This document shows positions 10,108-18,962 of a DNA stretch of 64,000 bases, piece after piece (the stretch's first letter is position 1; each line of letters starts with the position of its first letter). The notes below the pieces were generated by a model. It had not been told where the DNA came from. It made no database searches and saw nothing but the letters and a program-made list of their open reading frames with translations. Origin of the DNA: Saprospiraceae bacterium (GTDB taxonomy: Bacteria > Bacteroidota > Bacteroidia > Chitinophagales > Saprospiraceae); NCBI GenBank assembly GCA_020629515.1, contig JAHDDE010000017.1, forward strand, positions 16,648 to 80,647, written 5' to 3'. The position numbers were made by a program, and so were the translations under genes.

Positions 10108-12012
10108 ATGAAGAAGATTATTCTTTTAATATTTTTAGTAGGGTTGCTTTTTAATAGTGATTTGTCAGGTCAGGCAAAAAATGATATTGGCTTGACAGTC
10201 AAAGCATTGGCATTAGATTATATATCTCAAAATGGTGGAGATTTTACCGCATACAATCAATATCATACAGGATTGGAAATTGGTCTTTTAAAGAAAATCA
10301 ATCCTAATATAAATGTCGCTGTTCCTATAAAAATTGCATCAATACAGAGTGTAGATCAAATTGAAGGATTACATAATGGCTTACTTAGTATTGATGGTAT
10401 TGTTCAGTATCAGTTCAATAGGCCAGACGCTAAAGTATATCCTTATGTAATGGGAGGCGTCGGATATGTATATGAAAGATTAGGTCTGTCAAATATTCAG
10501 ATTCCTGTAGGTATTGGATTTAATTTTAAGATTCATGATCGTGCCTTTGTAACATGGGAATCTCAATATAGATTAGCTCTTGAAGAAGGGCGGAATAATC
10601 TGAATCATGGCTTAGGTTTTACCTATTTCTTAGGGCCTAAAGATCCTCCAAAAATGGATAAAGAAGAGGAAGAAAAAGAGATGGAAAAGGAAAAAAATAC
10701 CTTAGACAGTGATATGGATGGTATCATAGATGAATTGGATTTGTGCCCACAAGAAAAGGGTACAGAAGAGTTAGATGGTTGTCCTGATAAGGATGGTGAT
10801 GGTATCGCAGATTATAAAGATTTATGCCCAGATCAAGCTGGTGCAAAAGAAATGAAAGGATGCCCTGATTCTGATGGCGATGGGGTTTCTGATAATATTG
10901 ACGAATGTCCAAATATGGTAGGATCTGAACTAAATCGTGGATGTCCAGATAACGATGCTGATGACGATGGTATACCTAATGATTTGGATAAATGCCCTAC
11001 ACAAGCTGGGCCAGCGACTAATGGAGGCTGTCCAGAGACGGATTCTGATGGTGATGGGGTGCCAGATAGCATAGATAAATGCCCTAATCTGTCTGGAACT
11101 AAAAATACAATAGGTTGTCCTGATCGTGATAACGATGGAATACCTGATAATAATGATAATTGTCCCGATATTAAAGGATCACCATTGAATAATGGTTGTC
11201 CTGATGTGAATGATCTTGATTCAGATAATGATGGAATCCCTAATAGCATAGATCGATGCCCTACACAGCCAGGATTAGCTTTGTACAATGGATGTCCTGA
11301 CACAGATGGAGATGGTATAGATGATAGCAATGATGGCTGCCCTGAAAAGGCTGGGCCAGCATCCAATAGCGGATGTCCTATTGGAACTAAGCCAACTCAG
11401 CAGACTTCTACTACGACGCCAAACAATAATACAACTATTTCTGAGCCAGTTGTTACTACGCCTATAAACAATGAAGTTGATACAGATGGTGATGGTATAA
11501 TTGATAGTCAAGATAAGTGCCCTACACAACCAGGGTTAGCTGTATATGGTGGATGTCCAGATACTGATGGCGACGGGATAGATGACAGTAGAGATAGATG
11601 CCCTAATGCTGCAGGACCTGTTGATACAGGAGGCTGCCCTGAAATACGTGCAAGTGATAGGAGGGTATTAGACATAGCTATGCGATCATTACAGTTTGAG
11701 TCTGCTAAGGCAGAGATAAAATCTGAATCATTTATTTATTTGACGCAATTAGCAGAGATTATGTTTAGATATCCTGATTTTAATCTATCAATCGAAGGAC
11801 ATACTGACAATCAAGGTGATGCTGTTGAAAATCAGATTTTATCTGAAAAGCGGGCCAGAGCATGTTACAATTTCTTAGCAAGTTCAGGTGTAGCTCGAGA
11901 GAGAATGTCCTATGTAGGATATGGAGAATCTAAACCAATAGCAACTAATCAGACTCTTTCTGGTAGAATATTAAATAGACGCGTCGAATTCGCTTTAGTA
12001 CCGAAAGAATAG
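10108..12012 (+). CDS. OmpA-family outer-membrane protein with ten TSP3 repeats
   Basis: A 634-residue secreted protein. The signal peptide MKKIILLIFLVGLLFNSDLSGQ is followed by an OmpA-like beta-barrel segment (about residues 25-178) and a Glu/Lys linker. Next come ten thrombospondin type 3 calcium-binding repeats of the DxDxDGIxDxxDxCP kind (about 198-510). Eight are contiguous; after a Thr/Asn/Pro-rich spacer two more follow. The C-terminal OmpA domain (about 525-634) ends in LNRRVEFAL and should bind peptidoglycan. Repeats 9-10 closely copy repeats 7-8. The likely role is structural anchoring of the envelope. A strong terminator follows. Confidence 0.92.
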   Translation: MKKIILLIFLVGLLFNSDLSGQAKNDIGLTVKALALDYISQNGGDFTAYNQYHTGLEIGLLKKINPNINVAVPIKIASIQSVDQIEGLHNGLLSIDGIVQYQFNRPDAKVYPYVMGGVGYVYERLGLSNIQIPVGIGFNFKIHDRAFVTWESQYRLALEEGRNNLNHGLGFTYFLGPKDPPKMDKEEEEKEMEKEKNTLDSDMDGIIDELDLCPQEKGTEELDGCPDKDGDGIADYKDLCPDQAGAKEMKGCPDSDGDGVSDNIDECPNMVGSELNRGCPDNDADDDGIPNDLDKCPTQAGPATNGGCPETDSDGDGVPDSIDKCPNLSGTKNTIGCPDRDNDGIPDNNDNCPDIKGSPLNNGCPDVNDLDSDNDGIPNSIDRCPTQPGLALYNGCPDTDGDGIDDSNDGCPEKAGPASNSGCPIGTKPTQQTSTTTPNNNTTISEPVVTTPINNEVDTDGDGIIDSQDKCPTQPGLAVYGGCPDTDGDGIDDSRDRCPNAAGPVDTGGCPEIRASDRRVLDIAMRSLQFESAKAEIKSESFIYLTQLAEIMFRYPDFNLSIEGHTDNQGDAVENQILSEKRARACYNFLASSGVARERMSYVGYGESKPIATNQTLSGRILNRRVEFALVPKE

Positions 12013-12043
12013 AAGTTATCTAACATAAATGAAAATAATAGAG

Positions 12044-12070
12044 AAGGGAGCGATCGGGCTCCCTTTTTTT
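12044..12070 (+). terminator. rho-independent terminator after the OmpA gene
   Basis: The stem AGGGAGC/GCTCCCT is closed by a six-base loop and followed by seven T residues. It sits 32 bases after the OmpA stop. The T-run overlaps the end of convergent purE. It is directional for the plus strand. Confidence 0.85.
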
Positions 12071-12572
12071 AGTCTTGCTCTTTTTGTTTTTTTAGTATTT
12101 CTACCTGTTGTAATACCTTACCAGTTTGAGACTCTCTGAATTCCTTCAATTTGGCTTTGAGAAGTTTGTCAGATAGTGCTAAAATCTCTGTAGCCAATAT
12201 AGCCGCATTTTTGGCTCCATTAAGAGCTACTGTGGCAACAGGTATACCATTAGGCATTTGTAAAATACTTAACACTGAGTCCCATCCGTCAATAGAGTTT
12301 GATGACTTTATAGGAACTCCAATGACCGGCAAAGGAGTTAAAGATGCGACCATCCCAGGCAAATGGGCAGCTCCACCAGCACCTGCTATTATCACATTAA
12401 TACCACGCATTTCTGCATTTTCTGCAAACTCCATCATCCTATGTGGCGTTCTATGGGCAGATACAACGGTGATTTCGTAATTCACCTCTAATTTGTCTAA
12501 GAATTCTGCGGCTTGTGACATTACAGGCAAGTCAGACGTAGAGCCCATAATTATGCTAATCTTTGTTTTCAT
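12069..12572 (-). CDS. purE: N5-carboxyaminoimidazole ribonucleotide mutase, class I PurE
   Basis: Converts N5-CAIR to CAIR in purine synthesis. The [11 protein letters not shown] motif at about residues 8-18, the catalytic HRTPHRM loop (about 41-47) and [15 protein letters not shown] are all intact. [21 protein letters not shown] sequence follows. The length of 167 residues is typical. It directly follows purK with one base between the stop of purK and its own start, forming the usual two-gene N5-CAIR route. Confidence 0.95.
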   Translation of the reverse strand: MKTKISIIMGSTSDLPVMSQAAEFLDKLEVNYEITVVSAHRTPHRMMEFAENAEMRGINVIIAGAGGAAHLPGMVASLTPLPVIGVPIKSSNSIDGWDSVLSILQMPNGIPVATVALNGAKNAAILATEILALSDKLLKAKLKEFRESQTGKVLQQVEILKKQKEQD

Positions 12573-12573
12573 A

Positions 12574-13713
12574 CTAACTTGTTGCTTTGAAGGTTGAAGA
12601 TATCAGTTTATAATTTTCTTTTAGAGCTTCTATGTTTTTCCCAATTATGGTTATATGTCCCATTTTTCGATTGGGTTTAGTGATTTTCTTTCCATAGAGA
12701 TGTAAAGTGAGTCCTGGTGTTTTTAGACATTCATTAATACCTTCATATTTAACAGGCCCAGTTTTACCTTCTATACCCAATACGTTAATTAATAAAGAGG
12801 GCATTATTGTCTGAGTTGATCCAAGGGGTAAATCGTATATGGCTCTTATGTGGTTTTCGTATTGAGAACAGTAGCAGGCCTCTATACTGTGATGTCCACT
12901 ATTGTGAGGACGAGGAGCTATTTCGTTAATTAGTATTTGACCATTGATGTCAATGAACATTTCTATGGCCAAAAGTCCTACTATTCCTAATTCTTGGGTT
13001 AATTTATATGCGATATCCTTAGCATTTGCTTTTTGCTCCTCAGTTATATCTGCTGGCCCCAATTGATACATCAAGATATTCGAGTTTGGGTCAAAAACCA
13101 TTTCAACTGGATCATAACTAAGTGTAGTACCAGAAGTATCAGAACAAGTTATTATTGATATTTCCTTTAAAATTTCAACTCTGTCTTCTACCAAAAAGTC
13201 CTTTTTAAATCCTTCGGTGACAAGTTGTTTTTCAGATTTTATAATCTGAACCCCACGTCCATCATATCCTCCTTTTCTTATCTTTTGTACAAATGGGTAA
13301 CTCCAGCGTCCATTATTTATATCGTTTATTAAGTCTGCTTGATTGTCATATAAGCCAAATTGAGAAGTCGGTAGTTCGTTGTCTTTATAGTATGATTTTT
13401 GAAGTCCCTTGTCTTGTATTAGGCTAATTATCTTAGGTTGAGGATAAACCTTTTTACCCATGTTGGCTAATTCTTCAAGTGCGGCAACATTAATTTTTTC
13501 AATTTCAATTGTGATCACATCTACCTTAGATCCAAACCTTATCACATCTTCATAATTTTCAAAATCACCCAATTCATATTCTTGTGCAATTTTCCCAACA
13601 GGCATTTCTCTATTCTTATCCATTAGTATGGTAGGTATCCCCATTTTGGAAGTTTCATAAAAAAGCATTTTACCTAATTGTCCACCACCTAATATTCCAA
13701 TAGTTTTGTGCAT
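12574..13713 (-). CDS. purK: N5-carboxyaminoimidazole ribonucleotide synthase
   Basis: ATP-dependent carboxylation of AIR with bicarbonate to give N5-CAIR. An ATP-grasp protein with the N-terminal [12 protein letters not shown] motif, [13 protein letters not shown] in the central ATP lid and [17 protein letters not shown] in the C-terminal region. I place the start at 13713, which puts the glycine-rich motif at residue 6 and gives 379 residues. An ATG at 13734 is also possible. A still longer frame reaching 13839 would run through the pyrC start and is unlikely. purK and pyrC are divergent with only 25 bases between the chosen starts. Confidence 0.92.
   Translation of the reverse strand: MHKTIGILGGGQLGKMLFYETSKMGIPTILMDKNREMPVGKIAQEYELGDFENYEDVIRFGSKVDVITIEIEKINVAALEELANMGKKVYPQPKIISLIQDKGLQKSYYKDNELPTSQFGLYDNQADLINDINNGRWSYPFVQKIRKGGYDGRGVQIIKSEKQLVTEGFKKDFLVEDRVEILKEISIITCSDTSGTTLSYDPVEMVFDPNSNILMYQLGPADITEEQKANAKDIAYKLTQELGIVGLLAIEMFIDINGQILINEIAPRPHNSGHHSIEACYCSQYENHIRAIYDLPLGSTQTIMPSLLINVLGIEGKTGPVKYEGINECLKTPGLTLHLYGKKITKPNRKMGHITIIGKNIEALKENYKLISSTFKATS
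13678..13708 (+). promoter_or_regulatory. -33/-7 promoter of pyrC, inside purK
   Basis: TTG at 13678-13680, exactly 20 bases, then TAGTTTTG at 13701-13708. Both elements match the Bacteroidota consensus. This is the best complete promoter in the window. It lies almost entirely within the first codons of divergent purK, 30 bases before the pyrC ATG. Confidence 0.7.
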
Positions 13714-13738
13714 ATGATTATCTTGATCTTTCATAAAA

Positions 13739-15082
13739 ATGAAACCGATGACGAAAATATTAATAAAGAATGGCTTAGTAATCAATAGAGGTAAATCAAG
13801 TGAAAGAGATTTATTAATTGATGGAGAAAGAATAGTCAAAGTAGATACTGATATAAGCCATCCCGATGCAAAAGTTATCGATGCTACAGATAAATGGGTT
13901 ATACCTGGAATTATTGATGATCAAGTTCATTTCCGGCAGCCTGGACTTACACATAAAGCTTCTATTTACACAGAGTCAAGAGCAGCCCTAGCAGGAGGTG
14001 TCACTTGTTTTATGGAGATGCCGAATACCAAACCTACAGCTACTACAGTTGAAAGATTGGAAGAGAAATATACAATAGCAAAAGCATCATCTATTACTAA
14101 TTATTCATTTTTTATGGGTGCGACCAATGATAACATAGATGAGGTATTAAAAACTGATTCAAGCAAAGTCTGTGGTCTTAAGATATTCATGGGTAGTAGC
14201 ACTGGGAATATGTTAGTCGATAATATGTCAACTTTAGAAAAAATCTTTGCCAATGCTCATATGCTTATTGCAACTCATTGTGAAGATGAAGCTACTATAA
14301 GAACTAACATGAGACACTATGAAAACAAAGTTGAAGAGTTAGATGCAACATATCACCCTATAATTAGATCAAGAGAAGGATGTTATAAATCTTCATCTCT
14401 GGCTATTGAATTAGCCAAAAAGAATGATGCGAGATTACATATTCTACATATAAGCACAAAAGAAGAATTAGATTTATTTGATAACACCATTCCTTTAGAA
14501 GACAAAAAAATCACATCTGAAGCATGTGTACATCATCTGTTTTTTAATGATTCGCAATATCTGGCTTTAGGAAATAAAATAAAGTGTAATCCAGCTATAA
14601 AATCAGTGGAAGATCAGAAGGCTATATTTCAAGCCGTTTTGGATAATAGAATAGATGTTATTGCTACAGATCATGCTCCACATACAATTCAAGAAAAAAA
14701 TAGGAAATATATTAATGCCCCAAGTGGTTTGCCTTTGGTTCAACATAGTCTATCTATCATGTTAGATTTTTATCATAAAGGATTAATCTCTAAAGAAATG
14801 TTGGTAGAAAAGATGTGCCACTCTCCAGCTCGATTATTTAGAATTGTAGATCGCGGATATCTTGATGAAGGGAAATTTGCTGATTTATCAATTGTTGACC
14901 CTAATAGATCTTATGTCGTTGAATCAAAAGATCTGTTTTATAAGTGTCAATGGTCACCCTTAGAAGGAATGACATTCAAGGGGGGAGTGGATGAAGTATT
15001 TATAAATGGAATAAGGAAATTTAAGAAAGGAAGAATTCTTAATCAATCTTCTGGGCAAAGAATCACGTTTGATTGGAATTAA
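13739..15082 (+). CDS. pyrC: dihydroorotase
   Basis: Cyclises carbamoyl aspartate to dihydroorotate in pyrimidine synthesis. An amidohydrolase of 447 residues. The first metal pair is in DDQVHFRQPGLTHK (about residues 61-74), followed by MEMPNTKP, the HILHISTKEE metal ligand region and IATDHAPHT with the catalytic Asp. The C-terminal LFRIVDRGYLDEGKFADLSIVD closes the small beta domain. ATG 13739 or 13748 could be the start. Convergent with ribH, one base between stops. Confidence 0.93.
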   Translation: MKPMTKILIKNGLVINRGKSSERDLLIDGERIVKVDTDISHPDAKVIDATDKWVIPGIIDDQVHFRQPGLTHKASIYTESRAALAGGVTCFMEMPNTKPTATTVERLEEKYTIAKASSITNYSFFMGATNDNIDEVLKTDSSKVCGLKIFMGSSTGNMLVDNMSTLEKIFANAHMLIATHCEDEATIRTNMRHYENKVEELDATYHPIIRSREGCYKSSSLAIELAKKNDARLHILHISTKEELDLFDNTIPLEDKKITSEACVHHLFFNDSQYLALGNKIKCNPAIKSVEDQKAIFQAVLDNRIDVIATDHAPHTIQEKNRKYINAPSGLPLVQHSLSIMLDFYHKGLISKEMLVEKMCHSPARLFRIVDRGYLDEGKFADLSIVDPNRSYVVESKDLFYKCQWSPLEGMTFKGGVDEVFINGIRKFKKGRILNQSSGQRITFDWN

Positions 15083-15083
15083 A

Positions 15084-15602
15084 TCAAAAACTGATTTTAT
15101 TGGATTGAGAAGATAGTTTTTCTTTTAAGCTTATCATTTTAAGAGCTGTAAGTGCAGATTCTTCACCTTTATTTCCATGTTCGCCCCCAGCTCGCTCGAT
15201 AGCTTGCTGTGTAGTGTTTGTAGTAAGAACTCCAAAAATCACAGGGATCCCAGAAACAACACTTAATTGAGAGATATTCTTAGAAATTGCGTGGTTTATA
15301 TAGTCATCATGTTTAGTGGCTCCCTTAATCACACAACCTAAACAAATTATGGCATCTGGTTTATTGGAACTATTTAACATGTATTTAGCACCTAACGGTA
15401 GCTCATATGATCCGGGAACGGTATTGAGAAGTATATTATCAGGTTGGATTCCTAACTCCTTTAAGGTGTCAATACAAGATGTAGTCATACTGGTAATAAT
15501 CTCAGGGTTCCACTCCGTATTGAGTATACCAATTCTTGTATTTCCTATATCCTTAATCGGATATTCATCTGCAGAGAATTTTTTGTAGCTCGGTATGGCC
15601 AT
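15084..15602 (-). CDS. ribH: 6,7-dimethyl-8-ribityllumazine synthase
   Basis: Condenses the ribityl-pyrimidine with dihydroxybutanone phosphate to make lumazine, the riboflavin precursor. Marks are TEWNPEIITSMTTSCIDTL, the VPGSYELPLGAKYM loop, CLGCVIKGATKHDDYI with the catalytic His region, and PVIFGVLTTNTTQQAIERAG. The 172-residue length fits. It lies 9 bases downstream of the TPR gene on the same strand and is probably co-transcribed with it. No other rib gene is present. Confidence 0.95.
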   Translation of the reverse strand: MAIPSYKKFSADEYPIKDIGNTRIGILNTEWNPEIITSMTTSCIDTLKELGIQPDNILLNTVPGSYELPLGAKYMLNSSNKPDAIICLGCVIKGATKHDDYINHAISKNISQLSVVSGIPVIFGVLTTNTTQQAIERAGGEHGNKGEESALTALKMISLKEKLSSQSNKISF

Positions 15603-15611
15603 CTAAAATTC

Positions 15612-16283
15612 TTATTTAAGCATGCCTATGTATTTGGCAGCTTCAATTGCTTCGTTCGATTTTGGAAAATCTTCGCTGATTTTTTTGAAAGCCTTCAGGG
15701 CTCTGCTTTTATCACCTTCTTTTTGAGCTAGTATCCCTAATTTGTATAAGTAATAAGGAGTGAGTGCATCATTAATGGTAGAAGTGGCTTTCTCATATGA
15801 ATTGATAGCTTTGCTCATTTCACCTAATTCTGAATAAGCATCGCCCATTGCACCATACTTAGTAATGGTTGTAATATTTCCTTTAGGACTATATGAGTCA
15901 AGATACGAAACAGCGTCATCAAATCGTCCTAAATTTAGATAAGAAATACCAGCGTAATATTTCGCTAAATTAGCAGTCTTGGTTCCTCCATAATTATCTA
16001 CGATATCCAAAAGACCATCATAACCTCCTCCAGGTGCCTCTAAAGCTAACGCAAAGGAATCTCTTAAAAATTGTTGTTCCGCTTTAAATATCTGCTCTGC
16101 AGCTGCCTTTTCTCTTGGAGCTTTATATAAATATTGATATGCCAAGAAGGCACCAATTATCAAGAGTATTATTGCGGCAGCAGTAATAACTGACATTTGA
16201 TTGGCTTCAAAGAAACCTTTATTTTCTTTGTTCCTTGTATCAACTAAACCACCTTCTATTTGATCTTTTCTGCCTTTAGCCAT
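15612..16283 (-). CDS. membrane-anchored tetratricopeptide repeat protein
   Basis: A 223-residue protein with a charged cytoplasmic N-terminus of about 28 residues. One membrane helix follows (VITAAAIILLIIGAFLAYQYLY, about 32-53), then a periplasmic helical repeat domain. The TPR-like units are readable as LAKYYAGISYLNLGRFDDAVSYLD, GAMGDAYSELGEMSKAINSYEKA and LYKLGILAQKEGDKSRALKAFKKI. The layout resembles YfgM-type proteins that work with periplasmic chaperones, but that link is only by architecture. It heads a likely two-gene unit with ribH. Confidence 0.85.
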   Translation of the reverse strand: MAKGRKDQIEGGLVDTRNKENKGFFEANQMSVITAAAIILLIIGAFLAYQYLYKAPREKAAAEQIFKAEQQFLRDSFALALEAPGGGYDGLLDIVDNYGGTKTANLAKYYAGISYLNLGRFDDAVSYLDSYSPKGNITTITKYGAMGDAYSELGEMSKAINSYEKATSTINDALTPYYLYKLGILAQKEGDKSRALKAFKKISEDFPKSNEAIEAAKYIGMLK

Positions 16284-16298
16284 TCCTCAAAATTTTCG

Positions 16299-16306
16299 CA
16301 AAAATA
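16299..16306 (-). promoter_or_regulatory. -7 promoter element for the TPR-ribH unit
   Basis: Minus-strand TATTTTTG, exact TAnnTTTG match, 15 bases upstream of the ATG at 16283. Confidence 0.5.
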
Positions 16307-16329
16307 GATAAATATTCAATTCCAGATAA

Positions 16330-16360
16330 TTTAAATATGCCTGTTGCCAACATATTTAAA
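16330..16360 (-). repeat. perfect 10-bp inverted repeat downstream of pdhA
   Basis: TTTAAATATG at 16330-16339 and its exact complement at 16351-16360 flank an 11-base loop. It lies 34 bases past the pdhA stop and upstream of the TPR promoter. The stem is AT-rich and has no following T-run on the minus strand, so it is not a canonical terminator. A 3' stabilising hairpin or an operator for the next gene are both possible. Confidence 0.4.
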
Positions 16361-16393
16361 AAATCAACTATTTAATCTATCAACTTTACATTA

Positions 16394-17449
16394 CTAATCT
16401 CTTATATAAGGATAGTCTTCTTGGACATAATTATCAGTATAAAGTTCTGAAGCTTCAGGTAACGGAGAATTCTCCGCAAATTCGGCCGCTTCGGCTATTT
16501 CGGCCTTTATATTGGCCTTAATATCATCAATTTCCTTTTGCGTAGCGATTTTATTCTTGATAATTTTTTCTTCCGTAACCAATATTGGATCAAGCTCCTT
16601 ATAATGTTCTAACTCTTCCTTTGTTCTATATTTTGCAGGGTCAGAAACCGAATGCCCACGGTATCTATAAGTCTTAATCTCTAAGAAATATGGCCCATTG
16701 CCGGATCTGATATGAGATACAGCCTCCTCCAATGCCTCGTGAACACTTTCGGGTGACATTCCATCTACAGCTTTATTTGGCATGTTAAATGCATCACCCA
16801 CTTGATGAATTTCGGTCACGTTACTTGTTCTCTTAACAGAGGTTCCCATAGCATAGCCATTATTCTCGCAAATATATAGAACCGGAAGATTCCAACTCAT
16901 AGCCATATTAAATGATTCATATAGGGCTCCTTGTCTTGAGGCACCATCACCAAACATACATACACATACATTTTTAGTACCTCTATATTTTTCGGCAAAG
17001 GCAATTCCCGTACCTATAGGAATCTGAGCTCCAACTATACCATTACCACCAAAATAATTCAATTCCTTAGAAAAGAAGTGCATGCTTCCTCCTTTACCGT
17101 TAACACAGCCATCTGCTCGTCCGTATAATTCCGCCATACATGAATTGGAGCTTAATCCTCTACTTAAAGCTATACCATGTTGCCGATATGCCGTAACTAC
17201 CTTATCCTCTTGTGTTAGAGCCGAAGTCATCCCAGCTGTTATAGCTTCTTGTCCGATATATACATGACAAAATCCTCTTATCTTCTGTTGGGAATATGCC
17301 ATTAAAGCTCTCTCTTCAAATTTCCGAACTCTTAACATTATTTCATACCACTTAAGGTAAGTGTCTTTTGAGTATTTCGTTTTCTTAGTGGAACTTTTCC
17401 GTTTTTTCGCAGGTGCTTTCTTAGTTGCTACGGCCATATCCTTTTTCAT
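16394..17449 (-). CDS. pdhA: pyruvate dehydrogenase E1 component, alpha subunit
   Basis: The thiamine diphosphate-dependent E1 alpha subunit that decarboxylates pyruvate for the dehydrogenase complex. The ThDP motif GDGASRQGALYESFNMAMSW...ENN lies at about residues 168-196. YRYRGHSVSDPAKYRTKEE is the conserved phosphorylation-loop region. FCHVYIGQEAITAGM is near the N-terminus. A basic Lys/Ala-rich leader of about 25 residues precedes the conserved core. 351 residues is a normal length. No E1 beta or E2 gene is adjacent, so the partner subunits must be encoded elsewhere. Confidence 0.92.
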   Translation of the reverse strand: MKKDMAVATKKAPAKKRKSSTKKTKYSKDTYLKWYEIMLRVRKFEERALMAYSQQKIRGFCHVYIGQEAITAGMTSALTQEDKVVTAYRQHGIALSRGLSSNSCMAELYGRADGCVNGKGGSMHFFSKELNYFGGNGIVGAQIPIGTGIAFAEKYRGTKNVCVCMFGDGASRQGALYESFNMAMSWNLPVLYICENNGYAMGTSVKRTSNVTEIHQVGDAFNMPNKAVDGMSPESVHEALEEAVSHIRSGNGPYFLEIKTYRYRGHSVSDPAKYRTKEELEHYKELDPILVTEEKIIKNKIATQKEIDDIKANIKAEIAEAAEFAENSPLPEASELYTDNYVQEDYPYIRD

Positions 17450-17460
17450 TTATTGAGCAA

Positions 17461-17468
17461 CAAAAATA
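17461..17468 (-). promoter_or_regulatory. -7 promoter element for pdhA
   Basis: Minus-strand TATTTTTG, exact TAnnTTTG match, 11 bases upstream of the ATG at 17449, which predicts a very short leader. Confidence 0.5.
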
Positions 17469-17523
17469 TAAATATTATAAACCTTTTACACGGATCTATT
17501 CAATTATTAATGGGCCGTCTTCA

Positions 17524-17535
17524 TTGTTTAAACAA
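17524..17535. repeat. 12-bp perfect palindrome upstream of recF
   Basis: TTGTTTAAACAA reads identically on both strands. It lies in the 133-base divergent region between pdhA and recF, 48 bases before the recF ATG. It could be a small operator but may be chance in AT-rich DNA. Confidence 0.25.
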
Positions 17536-17582
17536 ACGTTGAATTGTAGCTCTTTCTCAGTTATTTATCTGATTTTTGTTTT

Positions 17583-18680
17583 ATGAGATTAACTCAATTA
17601 CAGATTACTAACTTTAAAAACTATACACAACAATTGCTCGATATTGATCAAACTGTCAATCTCATTTATGGGCAAAATGGAAGTGGCAAAACAAATTTGT
17701 TGGATGCCATTTATTTTATAAGCGTAGCCAAGAGTTATTTCAATCTCACAGATAAACAGATTATAAAAGAGAGCAATCAATTTTACAGAGTTGTGGGGAA
17801 ATTGGATAGTAATGGACAAGCTGTTGAAATAATTGTGAAATATGAATTAAATGGAAAGAAGTCTATCGAACTTCAGAAGAAGAAATTAAAAAAGGTTTCT
17901 GATTTAGTTGGTGCTATTTCTGTAGTATTAGTGGCTCCCAATGATATCAAAATAGTAAACCAAGGTAGCATTGAAAGAAGGAAGTTTATTGATAGAATCT
18001 TGTGTCAATGCGATAGTGCTTATCTCAATAATTTAATTGCATACAACCGTATATTGAATCAAAAAAATGCACTCTTAAAAGGTGGGTATCGACCAGATCC
18101 ATTACTCTTAAAAGGCTATAATGAAAAACTGGTTTTCTTTGGACAGGAGATTTATACTGCCCGTAAGGAGTTTGTACACTCTTTTTTACCATTATTACAG
18201 TCTTTATATAAAGATATTTCTAGTGCTAAAGAACGAGTAGGTGCTGAATATATCTCTCAGTTTGACACTTCTGATTTAGTTGAGTTATATGAACACTCTT
18301 TAGTGGACGAGATAAGATTTAAAAGGATTCTTATAGGTACGCACAAAGACGATTTAAGCTTTATGATTGATAATAAAAGCTTACGTAAGTTTGGTTCACA
18401 AGGCCAGATTAAGACATTTTTATACGCTTTGAGAATTGCTGAATTCAAATATTTAGAATCTATGTTAAACCAAAAGCCAATTTTGATTTTAGATGACTAT
18501 TTTGAAAAACTTGATAACAATAGACTCTCATCCCTGATTAAGCTTATTAATAATGGTACATTTGATCAAGTTTTTTTGAGTGATACAGAATTACTTAGGA
18601 CTCAATTATTGTTTGAAAAGAACGATATCATTTTTGATTCATTCAAAGTGAATGATGGAAAAGTCATCAAAACATTATAA
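17583..18680 (+). CDS. recF: DNA replication and repair protein RecF
   Basis: SMC-like ATPase that loads RecA at gaps with RecO and RecR. The N-terminus MRLTQLQITNFKNY is followed by Walker A GQNGSGKTNLLDAIYF (about residues 36-51). The signature QGQIKTFLYALRIAEF and the Walker B LILDDYFEKLDNNR with its D-loop lie near the C-terminus. 365 residues is normal. The next gene starts 3 bases after its stop, the usual RecF-DUF721 pairing, so one transcript is expected. GATTTTTG, one base off the -7 consensus, ends only 4 bases before the ATG. Confidence 0.95.
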   Translation: MRLTQLQITNFKNYTQQLLDIDQTVNLIYGQNGSGKTNLLDAIYFISVAKSYFNLTDKQIIKESNQFYRVVGKLDSNGQAVEIIVKYELNGKKSIELQKKKLKKVSDLVGAISVVLVAPNDIKIVNQGSIERRKFIDRILCQCDSAYLNNLIAYNRILNQKNALLKGGYRPDPLLLKGYNEKLVFFGQEIYTARKEFVHSFLPLLQSLYKDISSAKERVGAEYISQFDTSDLVELYEHSLVDEIRFKRILIGTHKDDLSFMIDNKSLRKFGSQGQIKTFLYALRIAEFKYLESMLNQKPILILDDYFEKLDNNRLSSLIKLINNGTFDQVFLSDTELLRTQLLFEKNDIIFDSFKVNDGKVIKTL

Positions 18681-18683
18681 AGT

Positions 18684-18962
18684 GTGGACCAACATATCAA
18701 AGATGTATTAAATAGCTATGTGTCAGATAGCAAAATCACTAAGGGATATTATCGTGTAAAAATCGAAGAATATTGGAAATCCAATATGTCCCAAGGTATT
18801 GTAGATTTGACTGAATATGTGTTATATCGGAATGGCATTGTAACCATTCGTATAAATTCAGCTCCTCTTAAAAACGAACTATTCAATAGTAGGGCAAGAA
18901 TTCAACAACTTCTTAATGAATTCTTCAATAAAGAAATTGTCAAGGAAGTGATTATAAAGTGA
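18684..18962 (+). CDS. DUF721 / DciA-like protein
   Basis: A 92-residue protein of the DUF721 family, which includes the DciA replicative-helicase loader. The family core is visible as WKSNMSQGIVDLTEYVLYRNGIVTIRINSAPLKNELFNSRARIQQLLNEFF. The start is a GTG three bases after the recF stop; no ATG lies near. Linkage to recF supports a role in replication or repair. It ends directly against the stop of the convergent subtilase, with no base between. Confidence 0.8.
   Translation: MDQHIKDVLNSYVSDSKITKGYYRVKIEEYWKSNMSQGIVDLTEYVLYRNGIVTIRINSAPLKNELFNSRARIQQLLNEFFNKEIVKEVIIK

Noticed and set aside
10833..11366. A 177-codon open frame on the minus strand inside the TSP3-repeat region
   Set aside because: It mirrors the repetitive Asp/Gly codons of the OmpA gene; its Ser/Gly/Pro-rich product has no independent features.
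10700..11640. Tandem repeat possibly read as a CRISPR or satellite array
   Set aside because: The periodicity is protein-level TSP3 repetition with diverged DNA, not direct repeats with unique spacers.
13714..13839. A longer N-terminus for purK
   Set aside because: The extra residues lie over the pyrC coding region and precede the conserved glycine-rich motif that normally begins PurK.
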